Shown here in pieces: positions 27,365 through 36,140 of a DNA stretch of 64,000 nucleotides; position 1 is the first letter of the stretch; every line of letters begins with the position of its first letter. The DNA is taken from assembly GCA_964636405.1 (NCBI GenBank), contig CAZWSI010000011.1, forward strand, positions 3,451 through 67,450, written 5' to 3'. Origin of the DNA: CAZKGE01 sp964636405. GTDB lineage: Bacteria > Bacillota > Clostridia > Christensenellales > CAG-138. A program made the translations under genes and the position numbers. Below the pieces are notes generated by a model that had not been told where the DNA came from, searched no databases, and saw only the letters and a list, made by a program, of their open reading frames with translations.

Positions 27365-28687
27365 TTATTCCACCACGTCGGCAAAATCCATATCGGTCTT
27401 GTTCGCAATGGCGATTGTAACGTCGACATACTGGCCGTTTCTATATACGTGCAGCGTGAGCGTATCGCCAATCATGAGGCTTTGCACAAGCGCGACAAGC
27501 TCGGGATGCTCCGTAATTTTCTTTCCGTTGGCCTCCACGATGATATCGCCCTTGAGCAGGCCGCCCTTATCCGCCGGGCCGCCCTTTACGACATTTTCCA
27601 CATACGCGCCCACGGGCGTTGCCGCGCTTTCGGCCATGAGTTCCGTGATGGTGGAAACGGTGATGCCGATGCCGGGACGTGTGATCTTGCCGTCCTTGAC
27701 AAGCTGCTCCATAATCTCCAGAACGGTGTTGATGGGCAGCGCAAAACCAATGCCCTCCGCCGCGATGGAATTGCCGTACGCGTCGTAGCCCGCCGTGATG
27801 GATTTCGCGCTGTTCATGCCGATGACCTCGCCGCGCATGTTCAGCAGCGGGCCGCCGCTGTTGCCAAAGTTGATGGCCGCGTCCGTTTGCAAATAGGTGT
27901 TGGTGTAGCTGTCTATGGTAATCTCGCGTGATTTTGCGCTGATAATGCCGAAGGTAATGGTGTTGGCAAGCTCCGAGGTATCGAGCGGATTGCCGATGGC
28001 GAGCACGTATTCGCCCACGCGCACCGCGTCGGAATCGCCGCAGGCTACGGCCTTGAGCCCAAGGCCCTTGCCGTCGATGAGCAGCACGGCAACGTCCGTT
28101 TCCTTATCGAAGCCCACGATATCAGCAGGCACCTCCTCACCGCTCGCGAGCAGCACCGTAACGGCCGAGGCAGAATCGATGACATGGGCGTTTGTGAGCA
28201 CATAGCCCTCGCTCGATACGATAAAGCCCGAGCCCGAACCGTAGATGTCCAGCATCTTTCGGCCGTTTGCCACGGATTCGGTGTAGTTGACCACGCCGAC
28301 CATGGACTCCGCCACCGCGTCGTAAATATCGGGGATCGGATTATCCGAGGTGAGCGGAAGGTTCGGCACCACGCCGTCGATTGTGGGCATTTCATTGCCC
28401 GCCGGAATGGGCGTTGCTGTGTTGGACGGTGCAAAGGGCGTCGGGGTGGGCGTGGCGAACAAACCAAAGCCAAAATCGAGCGCCGCCGAAGGCCCGGGGG
28501 TGGACGAAGCTTGCGGAAGCACGGCCTCCTCCCGCCGCGCTTCGCTCGTAAAGAGCGCGAAAAGCAGCGCAGCAAGCAGCAACAGCACGACGACGATTAC
28601 GACCGTTACAAAGGCATTGCCTCCGTCGCGCTTTTTTCTTTCGTAGCCCGCGTAAATCGGGTCGTTCGGGTTAAAGCCTGTATCCAT
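27365..28687 (-). CDS. HtrA/DegP-type membrane-anchored serine protease with PDZ domain
   Basis: A surface quality-control protease, 440 residues. A short cytoplasmic N-terminus is followed by a membrane anchor (about 25-46), a Pro/Thr-rich linker (60-115), a trypsin-like domain with triad His168 (TNAHVI), Asp198 (ETDVAVL) and Ser277 (GNSGGPL), and one C-terminal PDZ domain (about 345-430). GGAGG precedes the ATG; the frame extends upstream without support. Encoded after a two-component pair, it is likely controlled by it in a CssRS/HtrA-like envelope-stress arrangement (inference). Confidence 0.94.
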   Translation of the reverse strand: MDTGFNPNDPIYAGYERKKRDGGNAFVTVVIVVVLLLLAALLFALFTSEARREEAVLPQASSTPGPSAALDFGFGLFATPTPTPFAPSNTATPIPAGNEMPTIDGVVPNLPLTSDNPIPDIYDAVAESMVGVVNYTESVANGRKMLDIYGSGSGFIVSSEGYVLTNAHVIDSASAVTVLLASGEEVPADIVGFDKETDVAVLLIDGKGLGLKAVACGDSDAVRVGEYVLAIGNPLDTSELANTITFGIISAKSREITIDSYTNTYLQTDAAINFGNSGGPLLNMRGEVIGMNSAKSITAGYDAYGNSIAAEGIGFALPINTVLEIMEQLVKDGKITRPGIGITVSTITELMAESAATPVGAYVENVVKGGPADKGGLLKGDIIVEANGKKITEHPELVALVQSLMIGDTLTLHVYRNGQYVDVTIAIANKTDMDFADVVE

Positions 28688-28706
28688 TGTGAATTCCTCC
28701 GTTCTG

Positions 28707-30158
28707 TTAGCGTCTGGGCGCGGGCGCGCGCCTGAGCGTAAATGTGAATGTGCTCCCCTTCCCCCTTGCGCTTTTGAGGGATATGGTCTGTCCATGCTGG
28801 TCGATGATTCGTTTCACAATGGAAAGGCCAAGCCCGGTTCCGCTCTGCTTGGTGGGCGTATGCGCCTTTTCCACCTTGTAGAAGCGATCGAATACATAAG
28901 GGACGTCCTCCTCCGGGATCCCCTGCCCGAAGTCCTGTATGCTGACATACACCTCTTTGTGCATGGCATAGGTGGCGATGCGCAGCTTCCGCCCGTCTGG
29001 CGAATATTTGATGGCGTTGTCGATGAGGTTGCGCAGCACCTGCGAAATCTGCGCGCTGTCCGCCTCGACATAATATTGATCGAGCGCGAATTTTATCTCG
29101 ACCTCCATCTGCTTTTCGTAAATGCGCGCTTCGAAGGTAAACAGGGTTCGGCTGATCAGCTCATTGATATCGAACACCTCTAGCTTGAGCGCGGTCTTGC
29201 CGGACTCAATGCGCGCAAGATCCAGCAAATCGTTGACCATGGCGGCCATGCGCTTGGTTTCGGAAAGCACGATGCTGATATACTTATCGTACTCCTCCCG
29301 GCTGATGACTCCGTCCTGCATAGCCTCGAGAAAGCCCTTCATGGACGTGAGCGGCGAACGAAGCTCGTGACTTACGTTCGCTACAAAGCTGCGCCGCGTT
29401 GCCTCCAGATCGACAAGCTGATCGGCCATGGAGTTAAAGCTTACCGCAAGCTGCGTGGCCTCCTTTGTGCTGCTGATGGGGATGCGGGCATTGTAATCGC
29501 CCTTGCTGTAGCGCTGCACAATGTCGTTGATCTCCAAAAAGGGCCTGGTAAGCTGGGTGGTGGTGGAATATACCACGATAATGCCGATTAAAGCGCCCAT
29601 CAGCGCAATGAGCAGCACCTCCACATAAATGGAACGGATGCTCGTTTCCAGCGCGGAGAGATCAACGTGCATGAGCGCAACCGCCGTACCGCCGTCGGAA
29701 AGCGAAAACTGCTGGGAGGCGGTCAGAACGGGGAACGAAACAAGCTGCGAATAGCGCTTGGTGTATACCTCGCTTTGTTCGCTGGTGGAAACGAGTATGC
29801 TGCGCAGCTCGGATTCCGTATACGGCCGGCCCGAGATGGGCCGCCACCGGGACGATTCAAAGTAGCTCTGCTGCCCGCCGTTGGAAAGCACCACCTCGAT
29901 GAGCCCGTCATAATGCCTTGAAACAAGACTGAGCTCATCCGCCAGATCCGCCAAGCGCTCCATATCCGGGTACGCGTCGGCATACAGCGCGCACACGGCC
30001 TGTACCTCGCGGAAAAGCTCCTGCTTTTTTTCGCGCATCATCTGCGTTTGCAACAAAGCAGCAACCGTTACGCCGGTAAGGAGCATAAGCCCGAGCGTAA
30101 CGGTCATGTAGGTGATCAGCATGCGTGAAAATAAAGTTCTCAGGAAATCCTTCCGCAT
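28707..30158 (-). CDS. Sensor histidine kinase (HAMP-HisKA-HATPase)
   Basis: A 483-residue membrane sensor kinase. Two membrane segments (about 13-37 and 178-198) flank an extracytoplasmic sensor domain of about 140 residues; then HAMP (about 199-250), HisKA with phospho-acceptor His264 in VSHELRSPL, and a C-terminal ATPase domain with N-box NLIDNAIKYSPDG and the G boxes DFGQGIPEE and GTGLGLSIV. It starts 7 nt after the response-regulator stop and ends 19 nt before htrA. PhoR/ResE-like by layout. Confidence 0.94.
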   Translation of the reverse strand: MRKDFLRTLFSRMLITYMTVTLGLMLLTGVTVAALLQTQMMREKKQELFREVQAVCALYADAYPDMERLADLADELSLVSRHYDGLIEVVLSNGGQQSYFESSRWRPISGRPYTESELRSILVSTSEQSEVYTKRYSQLVSFPVLTASQQFSLSDGGTAVALMHVDLSALETSIRSIYVEVLLIALMGALIGIIVVYSTTTQLTRPFLEINDIVQRYSKGDYNARIPISSTKEATQLAVSFNSMADQLVDLEATRRSFVANVSHELRSPLTSMKGFLEAMQDGVISREEYDKYISIVLSETKRMAAMVNDLLDLARIESGKTALKLEVFDINELISRTLFTFEARIYEKQMEVEIKFALDQYYVEADSAQISQVLRNLIDNAIKYSPDGRKLRIATYAMHKEVYVSIQDFGQGIPEEDVPYVFDRFYKVEKAHTPTKQSGTGLGLSIVKRIIDQHGQTISLKSARGKGSTFTFTLRRAPAPRR

Positions 30159-30165
30159 CGGTTAC

Positions 30166-30843
30166 TCACTGTTGCTCAAATTTATACCCGACGCCCCACA
30201 CGGTTTTCAACTGCCAATCGTGACGGTCGCCCAGCTTTTCTCGAATACGCTTGACATGCACGTCCACCGTGCGCGAATCACCGAAGAAGTCAAACCCCCA
30301 TACCTGCTCGAGAAGCTGCTCCCGCGTAAACACCTTGCCGGAATGGGAGGCCAGAAAATAGAGGAGTTCGATCTCCTTGGGCGGCATGTCGAGCTGCCTG
30401 CCGTCGAGCAGCACCGCGTAGTTTTCCAGCGAAACGGAGAGACCGGGCAAAACGATGGTGCGCTCCGGGTCCACGGGCGCGCTCCTGCGCAGCACGGCCT
30501 TGATGCGGGCGATGAGCTCCTTTGCGTCGAAGGGCTTTGCGATATAATCGTCCGCGCCCAGCTCCAGGCCCTGCACGCGGTCGCCGGTGTCGCCCTTGGC
30601 GGTAAGCATTACGACCGGGGTGTCGCTCTCCATGCGGATATCGTGCAGAATCGACCAGCCGTCCTTGCCGGGCAGCATCACGTCGAGCACTACAAGCTGC
30701 GGACGCGTTTCGTGGAAGGCCGCCATGGCCGAAGCGCCGTCCGCGCAGGTGCTCACCTGAAAGCCCGCCTTGCGCAGATACAGCTCGATAATGGCGAGAA
30801 TATTTCGGTCGTCGTCAATGACCAGAATGGTGTTGTTTTCCAT
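30166..30843 (-). CDS. OmpR/PhoB-family response regulator
   Basis: A 225-residue regulator: receiver domain with acidic pocket Asp10/Asp11 (LVIDDDRN), phospho-acceptor Asp54 (VVLDVMLPG) and conserved Lys in AKPFDAKEL, then a winged-helix DNA-binding domain (about 130-225) ending in the typical RTVDVHVKRIREKLG segment. GGAGGAG precedes the ATG. First gene of the kinase-htrA-epimerase unit. Confidence 0.96.
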   Translation of the reverse strand: MENNTILVIDDDRNILAIIELYLRKAGFQVSTCADGASAMAAFHETRPQLVVLDVMLPGKDGWSILHDIRMESDTPVVMLTAKGDTGDRVQGLELGADDYIAKPFDAKELIARIKAVLRRSAPVDPERTIVLPGLSVSLENYAVLLDGRQLDMPPKEIELLYFLASHSGKVFTREQLLEQVWGFDFFGDSRTVDVHVKRIREKLGDRHDWQLKTVWGVGYKFEQQ

Positions 30844-30917
30844 ACAGACTCCTCCGTTGCAGCGCGCATTGCGGCGTGTTGCCTTTCATGCGGAAATTTC
30901 CATACACATACCTGTTT

Positions 30918-30947
30918 AGTATACCATGGCATGCGGTATTTGTCCAA
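30918..30947 (-). promoter_or_regulatory. Promoter of the response-regulator operon
   Basis: -35 TTGGAC (30942-30947), 18-bp spacer, -10 TATACT (30918-30923) preceded by TGG (extended -10). The leader is about 70 nt. Confidence 0.65.
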
Positions 30948-30966
30948 AAAATTCGCAAGACTGCCG

Positions 30967-33318
30967 TTATTTAAGCGTAACGACGGTCACGCCCGCGTCG
31001 CCCTCGCCGTACGCGCCGATGCGGAAGCTCTTTACCGCCGGATGCGAGCGCAGATAATTCTGCACGCCGGCGCGCAGCGCGCCCGTGCCCTTGCCGTGGA
31101 TCACGGAGAATTCCTTGAGGCCCGTCACGTGCGCGTCGTCGATATAGCGGTCGATCTCGAGGATGGCCTCGTCCACAAGCTTCCCGCGCAAATCCAGCTC
31201 GAGAAAGCCGCTCTCCCGCTGCGGCGCGAGCACCACGCGGCTGCCCCCCGTCTGCTTCTTTTTCGGCGGCTCGATCACGCGCAGGTCGGCAAGCTGGGCG
31301 CTGAGCTTGATAATGCCCGCCTGCAACTGCACCTCGCCGCGCGCGTCCGGCGCTTTGAGCACCGTCGCCTCCTGCCCCATGGTGATCAGCTTCACCCGAT
31401 CGCCCGGGCGGAGCGATTTGGGCGCTTCCCCATAGCTCTCCCTGGCGGTCATCTGCTCAGAAAGGCGTTCCTCCGTTTTGCGCATCGCGTCGCGCTGCTC
31501 CTGTATGGCGCGCTCGAGCGCCTTTGGGTCGATATCCTTGATCTTGCGCAGCTCGCGAATCAGGTTTTCCATCTCCGCACGGGTCTCCGTTACCATGCGC
31601 CGCGCGTCCTCCTTCGCCTTTTGGCGAAGGAGCGTTTTTTCATCCTCCAGCTTTTGCTTTTCTTTGGTAAGCTCGCCGCGGATGCGCTCTGCGTCATACT
31701 GGGCCTGCTTTGCTTCCCGCAAGGCGGCCTCCGCGTTCCTTCTGGCTTCCTCCGCGCCGGAAAGCACATCCTCAAAGGCCACGTCCTTTTTACCGAGATA
31801 CTCCGCCGCGCGGCTTATAACCGCTTCGTCAAGCCCGAGTCGGCGGGAAATCTCAAAGGCGTTGGATTTTCCGGGAATGCCGATAAACAGCCGGTAGGTT
31901 GGGCAAAGCCTGTCCACGTCAAATTCCATGCTCGCGTTTTGCATGCCGCTTTTGGTGAGCGCAAAGGCCTTGATCTCGCTATAGTGCGTGGTGGCCACGG
32001 TACGCGCGCCGCGCTTGAAAAGCGTTTCCAAAATGGCCTGCGCAAGCGCCGCGCCCTCCACGGGGTCCGTGCCCGCGCCCAGCTCGTCGAGCAGCACAAG
32101 GGAGCGCTCGTCCGCGCTTTCCAGAATACGCACGATGTTTTTGGTGTGTGAGGAGAAGGTCGAAAGCGACTGTTCGATGGACTGCTCGTCGCCAATATCG
32201 GCAAAAACCCCGCTGAATACGGAAAGCCGCGTGCCTTCGTCGGCTGGCACGAACAGGCCCGACATGGCCATAAGCGTAAAGAGCCCCACTGTTTTCAGCG
32301 TAACGGTTTTGCCGCCCGTATTCGGGCCGGTGATAATGAGCGTGGTAAACGCGTCGCCCAGCCAGATATCTACGGGCACTACACTCTCCTTCGGCAGCAG
32401 CGGGTGACGGCCCTTTAAAATAAAGATCCTGCCGTCGTCGGTCAGCATCGGCCGGTGCGCGCGCATATCGCGCGCGGTCACGGCCTTGGCAAAGATGAGA
32501 TCGAGCGCGCCCAAAATGACAAGGCTCCCGGCCAGCTCGTCCGCCAGCGGATCAACCATGGCCGTCAAGCCCGCGAGGATGCGCTCAATCTCCGTGCGCT
32601 CCTGCGCCAGCAGCCGTTTATGCTCGTTGCCCAGCTCCACGCAGGCCGCTGGCTCGATAAAAAGCGTCGCGCCGCTCCCGCTTTGATCGTGCACAAGGCC
32701 CGGCACCTCGTTGCGGTACTCGGCCTTGACAGGCAGCGCGAAGCGGCCGTTGCGCATGGTGATGATGGACTCCTGCAAATATTTCTGGCTCGAGGCGCCG
32801 CGAATCATGGCGTTCAGCTTCTCCCGCACGCGCTCGTTGACAATGCGAATTTGCCTGCGGATGCGCACAAGCTCGGGCGAGGCGTTGTCCGCAATCTCGT
32901 CCTCCGAAAGAATGCAGCGCGCAATCTCTTCCTCTACGCTCCGGCGCGCGGTCAGCCTGTTTGCCATCATGGCAAGGAGGCCCTCCGCGTCGCCGTCGTG
33001 CAGCACCTCGCGCGCACAGCGGGAAACGCGCAGGCAGGCCGCCACCTGTAGCAATTCGCCCGCCGACAGCGCCAGCGCGGCATGCACGCGGCGCAATAAA
33101 TCCCGGATGTCCGGGAAGCCGTCGATGGGCGTGCGGCCCGTGCGACGGTAGATCGCGTCCGCCTCCCAGGTCTGCGTCAAAAGCGTTTCCGCGTCCGCAA
33201 GGCTCCCCGCCGGGCGGAGCCGCGAAGCCGCCTCCCTGCCGACGTCCGAGGCGAGGTGCGAGCTGATCAGCGCGACGATTTTATCGTATTCAAGGGTTGT
33301 CAGGACTTTTTCGTTCAT
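30967..33318 (-). CDS. mutS2: MutS2 family ATPase/endonuclease
   Basis: A 783-residue MutS2 protein, implicated in suppressing recombination and in ribosome-collision rescue in Firmicutes rather than mismatch repair. The MutS core has Walker A GPNTGGKTVTLK and Walker B LVLLDELGAGTDP; a long coiled coil (about 505-620) follows, then the C-terminal Smr nuclease domain with LDLRGKLVDEA and the HGKGTGALR motif. The usual MutS mismatch-recognition domain is absent, as expected. The promoter upstream lies 19 bp from a MITE insertion. Confidence 0.96.
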   Translation of the reverse strand: MNEKVLTTLEYDKIVALISSHLASDVGREAASRLRPAGSLADAETLLTQTWEADAIYRRTGRTPIDGFPDIRDLLRRVHAALALSAGELLQVAACLRVSRCAREVLHDGDAEGLLAMMANRLTARRSVEEEIARCILSEDEIADNASPELVRIRRQIRIVNERVREKLNAMIRGASSQKYLQESIITMRNGRFALPVKAEYRNEVPGLVHDQSGSGATLFIEPAACVELGNEHKRLLAQERTEIERILAGLTAMVDPLADELAGSLVILGALDLIFAKAVTARDMRAHRPMLTDDGRIFILKGRHPLLPKESVVPVDIWLGDAFTTLIITGPNTGGKTVTLKTVGLFTLMAMSGLFVPADEGTRLSVFSGVFADIGDEQSIEQSLSTFSSHTKNIVRILESADERSLVLLDELGAGTDPVEGAALAQAILETLFKRGARTVATTHYSEIKAFALTKSGMQNASMEFDVDRLCPTYRLFIGIPGKSNAFEISRRLGLDEAVISRAAEYLGKKDVAFEDVLSGAEEARRNAEAALREAKQAQYDAERIRGELTKEKQKLEDEKTLLRQKAKEDARRMVTETRAEMENLIRELRKIKDIDPKALERAIQEQRDAMRKTEERLSEQMTARESYGEAPKSLRPGDRVKLITMGQEATVLKAPDARGEVQLQAGIIKLSAQLADLRVIEPPKKKQTGGSRVVLAPQRESGFLELDLRGKLVDEAILEIDRYIDDAHVTGLKEFSVIHGKGTGALRAGVQNYLRSHPAVKSFRIGAYGEGDAGVTVVTLK

Positions 33319-33346
33319 ACCGCCGTTCCCACTGTAAATTTTGCTT

Positions 33347-33376
33347 ATCGTACCACGTCGCGCGGCCCGCCGTCAA
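33347..33376 (-). promoter_or_regulatory. mutS2 promoter
   Basis: -35 TTGACG (33371-33376), 18-bp spacer, -10 TACGAT (33347-33352) preceded by TGG. The MITE begins 19 bp upstream of the -35. Confidence 0.6.
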
Positions 33377-33385
33377 CGCAAAGCG

Positions 33386-33554
33386 TGTTTGCAGCCAGGG
33401 CATGTTCATGAAAAAGTCTGCGGCTTGCAGAGAAAGAGTTTTCGCGCTGATTTTGAAGAAAACTTCAAAACGAAGCCGCAAGAATCGATTACACAGGCGC
33501 ACAGAGCGCCTAATTGCCTGAAAAGCTTTCATGAACATGCCCTGTGTTTGCAGC
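33386..33554. mobile_element. MITE-like element, copy 1, with its 10-bp target duplication
   Basis: The element itself is 33396-33544 (149 bp). Its ends are an 18-bp perfect inverted repeat, CAGGGCATGTTCATGAAA, at 33396-33413 and 33527-33544. It is flanked by a perfect 10-bp direct repeat TGTTTGCAGC (33386-33395 and 33545-33554), the mark of transposition. Inside are three further hairpins: GCGGCTT/AAGCCGC (33420-33426, 33473-33479), TTTTGAAG/CTTCAAAA (33451-33470) and AGGCGC/GCGCCT (33495-33511). No transposase is encoded. Copy 2 at 57227-57375 is identical except for one base. Confidence 0.93.
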
Positions 33555-33783
33555 GCGCCATCGGCGTATTGGTCATGGACATGCGCAGCCTTTGTGCAAC
33601 GCTTGTTGAAAATGGAGATTTTTTAACAAAACACGCTCTATGATAAAAAAAGCGTATGCGCCCAGCGAAGGATTTTCATAAAAGGGATTGCCTTTTTCAG
33701 AAAAACCGCAATAATATGAGATGTGCTTTGCGCATGCGCGTTTATTTGTGCGCGCTCGAAATGCGCAGGAAATGGAGATACGC
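33555..33783 (+). other. Intergenic region before the amidohydrolase gene
   Basis: About 230 nt without a supported gene. AT-richer than its surroundings. A weak promoter-like pair is TTGCCT followed 18 bp later by TAATAT near 33688-33717. No clear hairpin terminator or RNA gene is visible. Confidence 0.4.
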
Positions 33784-34956
33784 ATGCTGCTGCTGAAAAA
33801 CGCTTTGCTTTACCCCGTAACCCGGACGCCCTTCCGGGGAGACCTTCTCACCGACAACGGAAAAATCATTTCGCTTGGCGAGGGACTGTCCGCGCCGGGC
33901 GCGGAGGAAATCGACCTCGCCGGGCGGAGCGTGTTCCCCGGCTTTATCGACGCGCATTGCCACGTGGGCATGTGGGAGGACGGCATGGGCACGGAGGGCG
34001 CGGACGGGAACGAAAGCAGCAATCCCATCACCCCGCAAATGCGGGCCATAGACGGCCTCAACCCCTTCGATCCCTGCTTTATGGAGGGCTGCCGCGCGGG
34101 CGTGACCACGCTTGTGACGGGTCCGGGGAGCGCGAACGTGATCGGCGGGCAATTCGCGGCGCTCAAAACAGCCGGAGCCTCGCTCGACGAAAAGCTGATT
34201 CTGGCCCCCGTCGCCATGAAGGCTGCCGTGGGTGAAAACCCCAAGGTCGTTTACGGGGGGAACAAGGTCACGCCGCTTACGCGCATGGCCATCGCTTCAC
34301 TCTTTCGCAAAACGCTCACCGACGCGCAGGAGTACGCCGCCGCAAAGGAACGCGGCAAGACGGACCCGGACAAGTCGCCCGCCAAGGACATGGCCATGGA
34401 GGCGCTCTTGCCCGTGCTTTCACGCGAGCTGCCCATGAAAATTCACGCGCACCGAGCCGACGATATCCTAACGGCCCTGCGGCTCGCGCGGGAATTCCAT
34501 ATCCGCATCACCATCGAGCACTGCACGGAGGGGCATCTTATCACCGACGTGCTCAAGCCCCAGCTCGACGAATTGGGCGCGCGCATCATTGTCGGCCCCC
34601 TGCTCTCGGAGCGGAGCAAGATCGAGCTGCGCAATTTGAGCTACGACGCGCCCCGCATCCTCTGGCAGGCGGGCATTCCCTTCGCCATGATGACCGATCA
34701 TCCTGTCATCCCCATTCAGTATCTGCCCGTTTGCGCGGGCCTGGCCGTGCGCAGCGGACTGCCCGAGGACGTAGCGCTTGCGTCCATTACCATCGAGCCC
34801 GCGCGCACCGTGGGCCTCGACGCGCGGATTGGCTCCCTCGACCCCGGCAAGGACGCGGATCTCGCGGTCTACGACGGGCATCCCTTCGATACGCGCGCAC
34901 GCTGCGTGCTCACGCTTGTGAATGGCGCGCGGGTATACGACGCGCGGGAGGCGTAA
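33784..34956 (+). CDS. Amidohydrolase (imidazolonepropionase/dihydroorotase-like)
   Basis: A 390-residue metal-dependent hydrolase of the amidohydrolase superfamily. The N-terminal metal motif is FIDAHCHVG, further ligands fit KIHAHRADD and TIEHCTEGH, and the late aspartate is MMTDHPV. The C-terminal strand domain ends with GKDADLAVYDG, typical of the family. The substrate cannot be read from sequence. The ATG at 33784 has GGAG at 6 nt; an ATG at 33772 is possible. The next gene, alr, starts 4 nt after its stop, suggesting an operon. Confidence 0.9.
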   Translation: MLLLKNALLYPVTRTPFRGDLLTDNGKIISLGEGLSAPGAEEIDLAGRSVFPGFIDAHCHVGMWEDGMGTEGADGNESSNPITPQMRAIDGLNPFDPCFMEGCRAGVTTLVTGPGSANVIGGQFAALKTAGASLDEKLILAPVAMKAAVGENPKVVYGGNKVTPLTRMAIASLFRKTLTDAQEYAAAKERGKTDPDKSPAKDMAMEALLPVLSRELPMKIHAHRADDILTALRLAREFHIRITIEHCTEGHLITDVLKPQLDELGARIIVGPLLSERSKIELRNLSYDAPRILWQAGIPFAMMTDHPVIPIQYLPVCAGLAVRSGLPEDVALASITIEPARTVGLDARIGSLDPGKDADLAVYDGHPFDTRARCVLTLVNGARVYDAREA

Positions 34957-34960
34957 GACC

Positions 34961-36067
34961 ATGCTTCGGGAAACCTACTGCGAAGTTTCGCTTTCAAATT
35001 TCAGGCACAATATCCGCGTGCTGCGCGCCATGTGCCCGCAGGGCGTCAAGTTCCTCGCCGTCATCAAGGCCAACGCCTATGGGCACGGCATCCGCGCCTG
35101 CGGCATGGCGGCGCTCGAGGCGGGCGCGGACTATCTCGGCGTGGCGATTGCGGACGAGGGCGACGTGCTGCGCGAAACGGGCATTACGGCCCCCATCCTC
35201 ATCATCGGCGCAACCGCGCCCCGCGCCATGGAACATGTGCTCGACAGCGGGCTAACGCCCACAATCTTCACCTGCGGGGCGCTTTTGCATTTGCAGCAGA
35301 CGGCAGAAAGGCTGGGCGTGACCGCGCCCTTTCACTTTAAAATCGATTCCGGCATGAACCGCATCGGCTTTCGGAGCCTTGATGAATTTGAAAAGGCGCT
35401 TTCGCTCCTTGCAGACTGCCCGAATCTGCGCTTCGACGGCATGTTTACGCACTTTGCCGTATCCGAAATCGAAGACAAGAGTTTTACGGCCGGGCAGGCG
35501 GCGCGTTTTTCGGCGTTCGTAGCGGCGGCGCGCGCACGCGGCTACAGCCCCGTCGTTCACGCGTCCAACAGCGGCGCGATTCTCGATCTGCCCCAGTTTT
35601 GCTACGATATGGTGCGCGGCGGCATCGCCATGTACGGCTATCATCCAAACGGAAAGCCCTGCGAAGCGCTGCTGCCCGTGCTGAGCTGGAAAACCGAGGT
35701 TTCGCATGTGAAGCGCATCGAGGCGGGCGAGGGCGTAAGCTATGGGCTTACCTATGTGGCGACCCGCCCCACCACCGTGGCTACGCTCCCTGTTGGCTAC
35801 GGGGACGGCTATAAGCGCACTTTCAGCAACAGGGCGGAGGTGCTGATTCACGGGAAGCGAGTCAGGCAGATTGGCACGGTGTGCATGGATCAGATTCTTT
35901 GCGACGTTACGGAGCTCGCGGACGTGCAGACGGGCGATGAGGCGGTGCTGCTTGGCCGGCAGGGCGACGCGCGTATTACGGCCGACGAGCTGGCCGCGTG
36001 GGGCGATACCATCAGCTACGAAATCCTCCTTAGCATCAGCGACCGCGTGCCGCGCGTTTACATTTAA
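34961..36067 (+). CDS. alr: Alanine racemase
   Basis: Produces D-alanine for peptidoglycan. The 368-residue fold-type III PLP enzyme has the PLP lysine Lys36 in AVIKANAYGHG and the catalytic tyrosine in GVSYGLTY, and it has the usual length. GGGAGG for its translation lies in the end of the amidohydrolase gene. nnrD, acpS and alr are neighbours in many Firmicutes; here alr faces nnrD and acpS across a shared terminator. Confidence 0.96.
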   Translation: MLRETYCEVSLSNFRHNIRVLRAMCPQGVKFLAVIKANAYGHGIRACGMAALEAGADYLGVAIADEGDVLRETGITAPILIIGATAPRAMEHVLDSGLTPTIFTCGALLHLQQTAERLGVTAPFHFKIDSGMNRIGFRSLDEFEKALSLLADCPNLRFDGMFTHFAVSEIEDKSFTAGQAARFSAFVAAARARGYSPVVHASNSGAILDLPQFCYDMVRGGIAMYGYHPNGKPCEALLPVLSWKTEVSHVKRIEAGEGVSYGLTYVATRPTTVATLPVGYGDGYKRTFSNRAEVLIHGKRVRQIGTVCMDQILCDVTELADVQTGDEAVLLGRQGDARITADELAAWGDTISYEILLSISDRVPRVYI

Positions 36068-36091
36068 AAAGGAATGCGAAAAATCGAAAGG

Positions 36092-36125
36092 GCCGCCTAG
36101 CAAAAACGAGGCGGCTCTTGGTTTG
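36092..36125. terminator. Bidirectional terminator between alr and nnrD
   Basis: 7-bp stem GCCGCCT/AGGCGGC (36092-36098, 36109-36115) with an A-rich loop. It is followed by TCTTGGTTT on the plus strand, and by CCTTTCGATTTTT on the minus strand. Confidence 0.6.
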
Positions 36126-36140
36126 CGTGTAGGGGCCGCT

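Noticed and set aside
33396..33544. A minus-strand open frame of about 48 codons inside both MITE copies
   Set aside because: Conserved only because the DNA copies are nearly identical; no ribosome site, Arg/Phe-rich translation, ends run into flanking DNA.
33319..33783. CRISPR-like or REP-type repeat array around the palindromic element
   Set aside because: Only one copy per locus, no spacer-repeat periodicity; target duplications show a transposed element instead.
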